Assembly: GCA_025350325.1 (NCBI GenBank)
Contig: JANXYB010000005.1
Span: 19,283 to 83,282, forward strand
Direction of reading: 5' to 3'
Source: Acidobacteriaceae bacterium
GTDB taxonomy: Bacteria > Acidobacteriota > Terriglobia > Terriglobales > Acidobacteriaceae
DNA: 64,000 nt
The notes under the pieces were generated by a model. That model had not been told where the DNA came from and made no database searches. It saw nothing but the letters and a program-made list of their open reading frames with translations. Position 1 is the first letter of the stretch, and the number at the start of each line of letters is the position of its first letter. The translations under genes and the position numbers were made by a program. Below are positions 8,850 to 17,117 of the stretch, piece by piece.

Positions 8850-11186
8850 GTGCGCATCCTGACCCGATACATTCTCGGCGAAATTCTTTCTCACACGCTG
8901 ATCGGCTGCGCGGTCTTCACCTTCATTCTCTTCATGCGCGACTTGAATCACATCCTTGAAACGGTGGTTCGCAATAGTTCGACCTGGTCAAGCGTGATGG
9001 AAATTTTCGTCCTCCTGATGCCCAACACCTTCAAAGTCACCATCCCCATGGCGGTGTTGGTTGGCATTCTGCTGGGACTCAGCCGCCTGGCCGCCGACAG
9101 CGAAATTATCGCGATGCGCGCGTCCGGGCTGGGCATCGGATACTTTGTCCGCGTCGCTGCCATCGTGGCTGCCGGCGGCACCCTGATCGGGCTGGTTAAT
9201 TCGTTGTATGTCGCTCCGCGCGCCAACCGCGCAATTCTTGAAATGGAGCAGACGCTGGCCGCGTCTCAGGCTTCTTACGAAATTCAGCCGCGCATCTTCA
9301 TCGAAGACTTTAGAAATTTCGTTTTGTATGTGCAAGATGTGCGGTCCGGAACCGGTGCGTCAAACTGGCGCCAGATTTTTATGGCCGACGTCACTGATGC
9401 GTCGAATCCCATCATTACTACCGCCGCCTCTGCGACCGTTGTGAATGACGCAACGCAGGAGTTGCTCATGCGTCTGCGCGACGGCTCGCGCCACGAAACT
9501 GTCGCTGGCCAGCCGCAGCAATACAACATTTCCACCTTCAGCAACACCGATCTTCCCTTCTCGTTGAGTCAGCAGAGTGAAATGCACCTGGGGCGCTTGG
9601 ACACTGCAATATACGCTTTGCCAATGACGGCCTTGGTAAAGCGAACGCACGACAAGGAAGGCAAGCGTTTCGTACTCGAACTGCAGACGCGGTTTTCTTA
9701 CCCGGTGGCATGCCTGGTACTCATGCTCGTCGGTGTGCCGTTGGGGGTCATCTCGCGCCGTGGCGGCAAAAGTTCAGGCCTGGTCTTCACGATTCTCCTG
9801 GTTCTGGTCTACTACGTTCTTTCCTATACAGGCATTTCCCTGGCTCGACAAGACAAGCTTTCTCCATTCCTAGGGGTATGGTTGGCTAACTTGCTGTTCG
9901 CGGCCGTGGGAATGTTTTTGCTGTGGCAAATGGCGAGCGGTGGCCGCGTGCTCGCTGCTCTAGCGAGCTTTGCATCGCGCCTGCCAAGTCTGAAACCTTC
10001 TGAGAGATCCAACAATTCGCACATTGGCGGTTTTCTCGACCGTCTGCAGCCGCGCTCAGCGCGCATCGGCTCGCGCAGCGTCTTTCCGCGCATCCTGGAT
10101 TCCTATGTCATTCGCGAATTTCTCAATACTTTCGTCTTGGTGCTAGCAGCCTTTGTCATGCTGATGCTGGTTTTTACCTTTTTCGAACTCGTCGGCGACA
10201 TTCTGCGCAATCACATTCCGCTTACAACCGTGGGCGAATATCTGTTCAACCTGACCCCCAGCATGCTTTATCAGATCACGCCCCTCGCAGTGTTGATTGC
10301 CGTTCTCGTCACCTTCGGTGTACTCAATCGGAACAGCGAAATCATCGCCATGAAGGCGACAGGAATCAGCCTGTACCGTCTCGTCGTTCCGGTTGTCTCG
10401 ATCGCCGCCATTCTTGCCATCGGGCTATTTCTGTTTGACGAGTTCTATCTGCCTCAGGCCAATCGCCGGCAAGAAGCCTTGCGCAGCACCATCAAGGGCC
10501 GCCCGCCACAAACCTTCCTTCACCCTGAACAGGTTTGGATATTTGGCCAGCCCCATCCCGGGGAGCCGGGCCGCATTTTCTACTACCAGTTCTTCGATCG
10601 CGACCGCAGCGAATTCGCGAATCTATCCATTTTTGAATTCAATCCTTCAACCTTCGCACTCTCGCGCCGAATCTTTGCGCCTCGCGTATATTGGCAGCCG
10701 GCAACACGCTCGTGGCGTTTCCTAAACGGGTGGGAACGGGACATCGACGGCAACGACAGCCGATACACCGAGTTCAACAGCACGACGTTCGCGGAAATTC
10801 AAGAAGACCCCGCCTACTTCAATAAAGAAAATTTGCAGTCGCAGGAAATGAATTTTAGTCAACTCGACAAATACATCAAAGATCTGCGCCAGAGCGGCTT
10901 TGATACCATGCGGCTCCGCGTCGCGCTATGGCATAAGCTAGCCTATCCGCTAGTTGCGATTGTGATGGCCGCATTGGCCATTCCCTTCGCCTTGTCGATG
11001 GGCCGCCGCGGATCGCTGACGGGCATAGCCGTAGCAATTTCCGTGGCGCTGGCCTACTGGGTGGTTGACGGCCTGTTCGGGGCGATGGGCGACGTTAACT
11101 ACTTGCCTGCCGCATTGGCAGCATGGTCCCCCGACATTCTGTTTGGACTGACCGGCGGCTACCTGCTGCTGCGGACCCCGACCTGA
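8850..11186 (+). CDS. LptF-LptG fusion: lipopolysaccharide export permease, two YjgP/YjgQ domains
   Basis: The 778-residue protein contains two complete YjgP/YjgQ permease units in tandem. The first starts at the N terminus (MRILTRYILGEIL) and runs to about residue 375. The second begins at residue 414 (RILDSYVIREFL) and runs to the C terminus. Both share the signature SEIIAMRASG / SEIIAMKATG near the third helix, a beta-jellyroll periplasmic region, then three more helices. In most Gram-negatives LptF and LptG are separate ~360-residue partners of the LptB ATPase that extract LPS from the inner membrane. Here one chain should supply the whole transmembrane heterodimer. The start is GTG at 8850 with only a weak ribosome site. 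LptB is not in the window. An MsbA-like exporter follows. Confidence 0.87.
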   Translation: MRILTRYILGEILSHTLIGCAVFTFILFMRDLNHILETVVRNSSTWSSVMEIFVLLMPNTFKVTIPMAVLVGILLGLSRLAADSEIIAMRASGLGIGYFVRVAAIVAAGGTLIGLVNSLYVAPRANRAILEMEQTLAASQASYEIQPRIFIEDFRNFVLYVQDVRSGTGASNWRQIFMADVTDASNPIITTAASATVVNDATQELLMRLRDGSRHETVAGQPQQYNISTFSNTDLPFSLSQQSEMHLGRLDTAIYALPMTALVKRTHDKEGKRFVLELQTRFSYPVACLVLMLVGVPLGVISRRGGKSSGLVFTILLVLVYYVLSYTGISLARQDKLSPFLGVWLANLLFAAVGMFLLWQMASGGRVLAALASFASRLPSLKPSERSNNSHIGGFLDRLQPRSARIGSRSVFPRILDSYVIREFLNTFVLVLAAFVMLMLVFTFFELVGDILRNHIPLTTVGEYLFNLTPSMLYQITPLAVLIAVLVTFGVLNRNSEIIAMKATGISLYRLVVPVVSIAAILAIGLFLFDEFYLPQANRRQEALRSTIKGRPPQTFLHPEQVWIFGQPHPGEPGRIFYYQFFDRDRSEFANLSIFEFNPSTFALSRRIFAPRVYWQPATRSWRFLNGWERDIDGNDSRYTEFNSTTFAEIQEDPAYFNKENLQSQEMNFSQLDKYIKDLRQSGFDTMRLRVALWHKLAYPLVAIVMAALAIPFALSMGRRGSLTGIAVAISVALAYWVVDGLFGAMGDVNYLPAALAAWSPDILFGLTGGYLLLRTPT

Positions 11187-11247
11187 CGCCACTCCACAAT
11201 TGGGACCCCTGATCGACCGGCATGCTGTTCCCCCGTACAATAAATTC

Positions 11248-12999
11248 ATGTTTCGCGATTTGGCCCCACTTTTTAAATACATGCGCCGCTACCGCTGGGG
11301 ATACCTTTGGGGCACCCTCTCCTGCATTGCGACCAATGCCGTGTGGGTGCTCTTTCCCAAAGTGTTGCAGGCAGCGATTGATGATCTGAATCATGGCGTC
11401 ACCCGGCAAAGGATTGTGCTCTTCGCCTGCCTGCTGATTGCCATCTCCCTGGTGAAAGGAATATTTCTTTACGCCCAACGGTGGATTCTCATTGGCATTT
11501 CGCGCGAAATTGAATTTGACCTCCGCAACGACCTCTTCCGCCAATTAGAACTTCAAGATTCCGGGTTCTACCAGCGCTATCGAACCGGCGACATCATGGC
11601 CCGGCTCACCAACGATCTAAATGCCGTGCGCATGCTGCTAGGTCCGGCGCTCATGTACAGTGCCAACACCATCTTCTTCACGGTTGGCGCATTATTCTTT
11701 CTGCTGCGCATCAGCCCCTGGTTAACCCTCGTGGCTTGGGCGCCCATGCCTCTAGCAAGCATCCTGGTGCAGTATTTCGGCCGCAAAATACATGATCGCT
11801 TCGAGCGAATCCAGGAGAGCTTCTCTGAAATCTCATCGCAAGCGCAGGAGAACTATTCGGGCGCTCGCCTGGTGCGCGCCTTCGGACGCGAACAGTCGCA
11901 GATTGATTTATTTGAAAATCTTAACCGACGCTATATTGCCCGCGCGCAGCGACTCGTGCAGCTGATGGGAATGTTGTGGCCTACGCTGGAATTCATACTC
12001 GGCATTTCAATGATCATCACCCTCCTGGTTGGGGGGCACCTCGTCATCGCGCATCGCATTTCTCCCGGCGAATTTGTGGCTTTCAACACTTACATGATCA
12101 TGCTGATCTGGCCCATCATCGCGGTTGGCTGGGTGGTAAATCTATTTCAGCGCGGCACCGCCTCAGTGAAGCGCATCGATGAGTTGCTTCGCGCCAAGCC
12201 GGCGATTGACGATAGTGCAGCCGATCAAACAATTCCGTCCGATCTGGTGCTGCGCGGCGCAATCGACTTCCGCAGTCTCAGCTTCAACTACGGCGACACT
12301 CCGGTACTGCACGAGATCTCATTGCACATTCCCGCCGGATCGAGCCTGGCCATTGTCGGGCCCACGGGTTCGGGAAAATCGACGCTAGTGAATTTAATCT
12401 CACGCCAATACGAGGCACCAGAAGGCTCATTATTAATTGATGAACGCCCGATACGGGACTATCCGCTGGAACTGCTGCGTCGAAACATGGGCTTCATTCC
12501 GCAAGAAACATTCCTATTCAGCGAGACCATTCGCGAGAACCTGGCGTTTGGCGCACCGAAAGCCACGGAACAAGATCTGCTCGAGGCAGCCGAGGCCGCG
12601 CATATCCGCCGTGAGTTTGAGGACTTTCCCAATGGCTTCGAAACGATGGTGGGCGAGCGCGGGGTCACGCTTTCAGGTGGACAGAAGCAGCGATCGGCAA
12701 TCGCGCGCGCCCTGCTACGGCGGCCGGCAATTCTGATTCTTGACGACGCGTTGGCGAGCGTCGACACGTACACCGAAGAACGCATCCTCGGTGGGCTGCG
12801 CAATTACACCGAGACGGCGACCACCATTCTCATATCGCATCGCGTGTCGACCGTGCGCAACGCCGATCAAATTGCCGTGCTCGATCAGGGCAGAATTGTC
12901 GAGGTGGGCCGGCACGATCAACTCATAGCACTCGACGGATACTACGCCAGCCTCTACCAGAAGCAACAACTAGAGGAAGAACTGACCGTCGCTGGATGA
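11248..12999 (+). CDS. ABC exporter, MsbA-like (fused permease and ATPase)
   Basis: Half-transporter of 583 residues that should homodimerise and flip or export a lipid or drug. Six N-terminal helices are followed by a nucleotide-binding domain with Walker A GPTGSGKST (residues 371-379), signature LSGGQKQR, Walker B ILILDDA and the H-loop ISHRVST. I place the start at ATG 11248 (MFRDLAPL); the frame is open to a TTG at 11200 but without added conserved sequence. Position right after the LptF-LptG gene suggests lipid A-core flipping. However, the Walker B region ends in Asp-Asp where Asp-Glu is usual, so the general base position is changed, as also happens in some heterodimeric exporters. Multidrug export remains possible. 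Confidence 0.85.
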   Translation: MFRDLAPLFKYMRRYRWGYLWGTLSCIATNAVWVLFPKVLQAAIDDLNHGVTRQRIVLFACLLIAISLVKGIFLYAQRWILIGISREIEFDLRNDLFRQLELQDSGFYQRYRTGDIMARLTNDLNAVRMLLGPALMYSANTIFFTVGALFFLLRISPWLTLVAWAPMPLASILVQYFGRKIHDRFERIQESFSEISSQAQENYSGARLVRAFGREQSQIDLFENLNRRYIARAQRLVQLMGMLWPTLEFILGISMIITLLVGGHLVIAHRISPGEFVAFNTYMIMLIWPIIAVGWVVNLFQRGTASVKRIDELLRAKPAIDDSAADQTIPSDLVLRGAIDFRSLSFNYGDTPVLHEISLHIPAGSSLAIVGPTGSGKSTLVNLISRQYEAPEGSLLIDERPIRDYPLELLRRNMGFIPQETFLFSETIRENLAFGAPKATEQDLLEAAEAAHIRREFEDFPNGFETMVGERGVTLSGGQKQRSAIARALLRRPAILILDDALASVDTYTEERILGGLRNYTETATTILISHRVSTVRNADQIAVLDQGRIVEVGRHDQLIALDGYYASLYQKQQLEEELTVAG

Positions 13000-13007
13000 C
13001 GCATGCG

Positions 13008-13472
13008 TCACCCTGTCCACCGCGAACTGACCGCGCCCTCAGCGTAATCGAAACTATTGCGCGGAATGACCGCACGCTCCGACCTGATAGCAAGGCGGGA
13101 CGACGCAGCAAAGCCCTCGGGAGCTCTCGCTACCTGGCGCCACGCATCGCGCACTTTCCACACGCATGCGATCACATGCTCAAATTTTTCCTTGGAGTTG
13201 GCCTGCGACCCTTGCAGCATGAGGGCAAACATTGCTACATAAAAATCAGCTAATGCCTCCGCGGGCTCGCCACCGATGTCCATCTGCAGAGTGGCTTGCA
13301 AATGAATCACGATATCCATGGCCCGCTTGACAGCAGCCCGGCGCTGGCTCTCGTTTCCCTGCTCCACTGCGTCGATAGCATTGCGCATGAAACGGATAAT
13401 ACCGTCGTAAAGCGCCATGGTCAGTTCCACGCCTGAGGCACCCTCAAGCGCACGCGTCTGGTACTGGTCCAT
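13008..13472 (-). CDS. fliS: Flagellar export chaperone FliS
   Basis: Binds flagellin in the cytoplasm and prevents early polymerisation until export through the flagellar type III system. The protein is 154 residues from the ATG at 13472 (MDQYQTRALEGASG), which follows AGGAG with seven bases spacing; the ATG at 13490 would overlap the fliD end and lacks a site. The helical core shows the family pattern ELTMALYDGIIRFMRNAIDAVEQGN and the downstream segment IVIHLQATL. The C-terminal 35 residues are longer than the typical chaperone and rich in Arg and Ser. Its ribosome site overlaps the fliD stop codon, pointing to coupled translation. Confidence 0.9.
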   Translation of the reverse strand: MDQYQTRALEGASGVELTMALYDGIIRFMRNAIDAVEQGNESQRRAAVKRAMDIVIHLQATLQMDIGGEPAEALADFYVAMFALMLQGSQANSKEKFEHVIACVWKVRDAWRQVARAPEGFAASSRLAIRSERAVIPRNSFDYAEGAVSSRWTG

Positions 13473-13482
13473 CGGGATGCTC

Positions 13483-14922
13483 CTATCCATTGTTCTTGTT
13501 GTACCCTGTCACTGCGCTGTACATCTCGCTGACCTGCTGAATCATCTGGGGTATCGACTGCAGAATCTGGTTGGCCATATTCAGTTCCGTGGTCAGCCTC
13601 GTCTTTTGCGAAGCTATTAGCGCTTCCTGCTTAGAGACATTGTCGTTGAGCATCGTTTCTTGACTGCTGTTTTCGCTGCGTGCCAGGCTGATCGCGCCTC
13701 CAGACGCACCGCTATTCCCGAGACCGTTTAAAGTATTGGTGAAGGTCGATCCGAAGTTGCCGGTATCCTGAAAAAACGATACGACCTGGGCAAAGTTGCT
13801 GTTCAGCGCTGTGCTCAGCTTGTCGGCATCGAGGCTGATCGTGCCGTCCGCGCTCGCGTTGGCCGTGATGCCAAGAGAGATCAGCGAATTGATTCCATTG
13901 CTGCCAAACGACGAACTCATGGCCGACAACAATCCCTGCTGTAGCTGGGCCAAAACTGATGTCCCGTACAGTGGCTCTGCATTGCCGGATGAGTCTTTAC
14001 CTTCCTGCATATTCAGAGCTTTCATCGCGGCGTTGTAGTCCGTCACAAATGTGCTGATGGCGGTCTCGATGCTGGTCGTGTCGTTGGCAATCACGACCTG
14101 TATGCTCTCGGGCGTGGAATTGCTGCCTGTACTACCCGCCGAAAGTAGTTGGAACGTCACACCCGGAATGGCGTTGGCGACAGTATTGGCGGCGCTGGTA
14201 AGTGTGACTCCATCCACTGTAATGGTCGCGTCGACGCCATCCTGAATGGTGGTCAGCCCCAGTCCCATGTTTTTGCCGGCAGTCGTTAAATCCGCCAGGG
14301 TCGTTGGGCTGCTTGGATGGTTGCTGGAATTGGCAATTGTAATCTCGCCAGCCGCGCCACTGGTCTGGCTCACCAGAGAGAGACGCTCAGAACCGTCTGC
14401 ATTGGTCAGTACGCTCGCGGTAACTCCGAGGGCAGCATTGTTGATCGCCGCAGACAGTCCGGAAAGCGTGGCCGCACTTGAACCGTTGCCTACGTTCACT
14501 GTCTGCCAGACACCTGTACCGACCTTGAAAGTGATGCCGCCGGTAAGCACATCCGAGGCACTGACCGCATCCGATGCCGCACTTGACCTCTGCGCCAGGT
14601 TTTGCACCACAATCGTATGTGTGCCGGCGACGGCTGCGGCACTGGCTGACGACAGGTTCAGCACGTTGGTGTTGGAACTCGATCCCGTCTTGTATGCCAT
14701 GGTGCCGCTGAAGTCTGTCAGGTTCTGCAGGTCAGTCGATAACGTGGCAAACTGCGCGCCCAGGCTTGAGAGTGTAGTGTCTTTGCCGGTCAGAGCCGCC
14801 AATTGATTTTTCCAGGGGCTCTCTACGGTTTTTAAATTGGTCACAATTTGATTGACCGTGGCGGTTACGTCGAAGCCTTGTCCGCTGGTGGCGGAGCCGA
14901 AGTTTAAACCGACAGCACCCAT
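13483..14922 (-). CDS. fliD: Flagellar filament capping protein FliD (HAP2)
   Basis: Forms the cap at the filament tip that folds incoming flagellin. The 479-residue product starts at ATG 14922 (MGAVGLNFGSATSGQGFDV), preceded by GGGAGGG. The N-terminal region has the FliD signature GQGFDVTATVNQIV and a coiled-coil segment; the middle includes a flagellin-IN-like stretch (LSGLSAAINNAALGVTASV); the C-terminal third is helical with heptad-like spacing. It sits between flagellin and FliS, the usual order fliC-fliD-fliS. A separate promoter could lie in the 145 bases behind fliC, but that gap also contains a fliC terminator candidate, so fliD may be read partly by read-through. Confidence 0.92.
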   Translation of the reverse strand: MGAVGLNFGSATSGQGFDVTATVNQIVTNLKTVESPWKNQLAALTGKDTTLSSLGAQFATLSTDLQNLTDFSGTMAYKTGSSSNTNVLNLSSASAAAVAGTHTIVVQNLAQRSSAASDAVSASDVLTGGITFKVGTGVWQTVNVGNGSSAATLSGLSAAINNAALGVTASVLTNADGSERLSLVSQTSGAAGEITIANSSNHPSSPTTLADLTTAGKNMGLGLTTIQDGVDATITVDGVTLTSAANTVANAIPGVTFQLLSAGSTGSNSTPESIQVVIANDTTSIETAISTFVTDYNAAMKALNMQEGKDSSGNAEPLYGTSVLAQLQQGLLSAMSSSFGSNGINSLISLGITANASADGTISLDADKLSTALNSNFAQVVSFFQDTGNFGSTFTNTLNGLGNSGASGGAISLARSENSSQETMLNDNVSKQEALIASQKTRLTTELNMANQILQSIPQMIQQVSEMYSAVTGYNKNNG

Positions 14923-15013
14923 AGTTGCCCTCCCTGTCACTCAACATCAGGTGAATGACCAAGCCACGTCTCAAAAGATTAGAAAAGACAAACAGCTCCA
15001 AGTTTGGCCCCAA

Positions 15014-15055
15014 AGCAAAACGGGGAAAGCCGCAGTTTCGCCGCCGTCCCCGTCT
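15014..15055 (-). terminator. Putative terminator downstream of flagellin gene
   Basis: On the minus strand a stem of seven G/C-rich pairs (15047-15053 with 15020-15026), extendable by A-T and G-T pairs, closes a 20-base loop and is followed by a TTTT-rich run. It begins 13 bases after the fliC stop. The large loop makes it weaker than the other terminators here. Confidence 0.5.
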
Positions 15056-15067
15056 TCGCTCCACTGC

Positions 15068-16519
15068 CTACTGCAGCAACTTCGTGATCAACTGCTGCGC
15101 CTGGTTAGCCTGCGACAGAGCGGCAATGCCGGTCTGGCTCAGAATTTGAAACTTCGACATGTCTGAAGTGGCCTGGCCATAGTCGGTCGCCGTCACATCG
15201 TTCATTGCGGCCAGGGTGTTGGTTGACTGCATGGTCATCACATTTCCGACCGCGGTCAGCGTGTTGATGTTCGCGCCCAGTGTGCCACGTGCCGCAGCAA
15301 CGGTGGTGATTGCGGAGTTAATCGCCGTCAACGCAGCCTGTGCGCCGGCGGTGCTGGTCAAGTCGGTTCCCGCCAGCGAAAGCGCGCTGGAACTGGCCTG
15401 CACCATATCGGAGGACGCATTGTTATAGGACTGCGAGATGGTTCCATCGGAGGTAAAGATGGCCACGGTCTGGTTTGCCTTACTGTTTGCAATCCCAGAC
15501 TCTGTGACGTCTCCAGCCGCCGCCGAAATCGTGCCGCCCTTTACGTTCAGCGTGTTGGCTGAGACCGTAGCGTCTGCGCCGCTTGATCCAAACTGAGTGT
15601 TGATCTGTGCGGCGAGCTGATACAGGTTTCCCGTCCCAGCCGCGGCAAAATTAGTGATCGAGACAGCTGCGCCGCCCGTGGTGGTGAACTTAAGATCCGT
15701 GCTACCCACGGTGAGCGTGTCACTCGCGTTGCCGACTGTGAGCGATGCAGTACCACCGCTCGCGGTCGTCGGCACTTGAAGAGTGTCAGTCAGGTTTGCA
15801 ATCGTACCCGTAAGTTTAGCGCCGCCACTCAGTACCAATTGGCTGCCTTGCACCGAAGCTACCGAAGCGCCGAACTGTGAGTTGATTTGACCGGCGAGCG
15901 TGGCGAGCGTGTCGGTACCAGCGCCCACGGTATAGATGCCAGTTGCTCCGCTGGCTATCACGCCAGTTGTAGAGGCGTTGCCGCTTCCAGAATTTTCGAG
16001 TTTCAAAGTCTGCGTACCGTAAGTCACGGTCGCGATGTCCGTGGCTAAGGCGCCTACATCGATTTTGTCGGTGCTCTTGCCAACGGTGAACGCTGCATTC
16101 TTGGCAAATGTATTGATGCCGTTGTACTCGGTATTGTTGTTGATCGTGTCAGCCTCGGTGAGGATCTTCTGATATTCCGAATTGGCTGCGCTTACCTGAC
16201 TCGAGTTCAGCGTACCGTTCGAGGCTTCGGTCGCCAGCGTAACAGCGCGATTGAGAAGGCTGGTTACCTGCGAAAGCGCGCCGTCGGCAACCTGCAAAAA
16301 GTCGACGCCTTCCGTCGCGTTCTTTGCCGACTGCGAGAGAGCGGTCGATGAAGCCTGCAGGCCATTGGCCAGCGAAAGACCGGCTGCATCGTCGGCGCCG
16401 GAATTGATGCGCGAACCGGAAGACAGCTGTTGAAGGGTTTTGGACAAAGAAGCCTGCGTATTTGCCAGGTTGTTCTGCGCGTAAATTGCATTGATGTTAT
16501 TCAGGACACCCAAAGCCAT
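15068..16519 (-). CDS. fliC: Flagellin
   Basis: Subunit of the flagellar filament, 483 residues. The start is ATG 16519 (MALGVLNNINAIYAQ), with AAGGAG seven bases upstream; an open frame to 16597 has no site. The conserved N-terminal D0/D1 helices (LQQLSSGSRINSGADDAAGL) and C-terminal helices (SQANQAQQLITKLLQ) are intact. The central variable domain, residues 170-340, is built of two related flagellin-IN-like units, near 206-233 (LAGQINSQFGASVASVQ) and 302-329 (LAAQINTQFGSSGADATV). This surface-exposed insert is Ala/Gly/Thr/Ser rich and has no Cys. A sigma-28-type promoter lies about 125-150 bases upstream. Only one flagellin gene is in view. Confidence 0.95.
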   Translation of the reverse strand: MALGVLNNINAIYAQNNLANTQASLSKTLQQLSSGSRINSGADDAAGLSLANGLQASSTALSQSAKNATEGVDFLQVADGALSQVTSLLNRAVTLATEASNGTLNSSQVSAANSEYQKILTEADTINNNTEYNGINTFAKNAAFTVGKSTDKIDVGALATDIATVTYGTQTLKLENSGSGNASTTGVIASGATGIYTVGAGTDTLATLAGQINSQFGASVASVQGSQLVLSGGAKLTGTIANLTDTLQVPTTASGGTASLTVGNASDTLTVGSTDLKFTTTGGAAVSITNFAAAGTGNLYQLAAQINTQFGSSGADATVSANTLNVKGGTISAAAGDVTESGIANSKANQTVAIFTSDGTISQSYNNASSDMVQASSSALSLAGTDLTSTAGAQAALTAINSAITTVAAARGTLGANINTLTAVGNVMTMQSTNTLAAMNDVTATDYGQATSDMSKFQILSQTGIAALSQANQAQQLITKLLQ

Positions 16520-16643
16520 GGAAATTCTCCTTAGAGTTGAAGTTTCGTTTTGGGTTCCTGCTTGGGGCACCGACCGGAATTGCGGGGGGTTTTTCACCGC
16601 CTGCCCGGACCACCTTGCTGAAGGAACCTTTTACCCACTGCCT

Positions 16644-16670
16644 TCATCGGCGACCTGTGAAAAGACTTTA
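16644..16670 (-). promoter_or_regulatory. Sigma-28 (FliA-type) promoter of fliC
   Basis: Read leftward, the -35 element is TAAAGTCT (16670-16663) and the -10 element is GCCGATGA (16651-16644) with an 11-base spacer. Each differs at one position from the enterobacterial FliA consensus TAAAGTTT-N11-GCCGATAA. Transcription would begin near 16637 and leave a leader of about 118 bases before the flagellin ATG. Confidence 0.8.
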
Positions 16671-16711
16671 TGAGTTTTCGACTACAGCTTCCGACTACGC
16701 TCTTTCATCAC

Positions 16712-16734
16712 TAAATTTCTACTTGCGCCGATAA
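16712..16734 (+). promoter_or_regulatory. Sigma-28-like -10 element upstream of flbD-motAB
   Basis: A perfect GCCGATAA lies at 16727-16734 on the plus strand, 33 bases before the flbD start. The only TAAA nearby, at 16712, is four bases too close for a standard spacing, so the -35 is degenerate or the site is weak. Its position divergent from the strong fliC site argues for function. Confidence 0.45.
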
Positions 16735-16766
16735 CTAACTTGACGCCGCAGGAGGTCTGGCAGCGA

Positions 16767-17066
16767 ATGATCGAACTAACCCGGCTAAACGGCAATCCAA
16801 TGGTGCTGAATAGCGATCTCATCAAGACCGCCGAAGCCTCACCAGACACCATGCTGACGCTTATCAACGGAGAGAAGCTCATCGTGCGCGAGGCTCTCAA
16901 CGAAGTCTTGGAACGCGTGCTTGCGTATCGGGCGCGCTTGCTGGCGACGGTCGCTCGCCGTTTGTTTATCAACGACGACATCGAGCAACTCGCTTCCCTG
17001 GCCGACATTGAAGTCTCCCGGCAGTCGATTCCGTTCGCAGCTATCAAGCCAACCTCAGGTCGCTGA
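16767..17066 (+). CDS. flbD: FlbD family flagellar protein
   Basis: Short protein of 99 residues with the characteristic FlbD pattern IELTRLNGNPMVLNSDLIKTAEASPDTMLTL and a following beta-strand pair NGEKLIVREAL. In other bacteria flbD lies directly before motA and motB, as here; its molecular role is poorly defined but it is needed for motility. The C-terminal 40 residues extend beyond the usual ~70-residue core and look helical. I choose the ATG at 16767 with GGAGG about eleven bases upstream; a TTG at 16740 is in frame but sits too close to the promoter element. It is the first gene of the flbD-motA-motB operon, 51 bases before motA. Confidence 0.85.
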   Translation: MIELTRLNGNPMVLNSDLIKTAEASPDTMLTLINGEKLIVREALNEVLERVLAYRARLLATVARRLFINDDIEQLASLADIEVSRQSIPFAAIKPTSGR

Positions 17067-17117
17067 TCATGAAAGACAAAATATGCAATGAGTTCAACGT
17101 AATAAGAGGACCCTTCC

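Noticed and set aside
15400..16100. Repetitive DNA in the flagellin gene as a repeat array
   Set aside because: The similarity is at protein level between two degenerate units within the coding frame; there are no regular spacers or direct DNA repeats.
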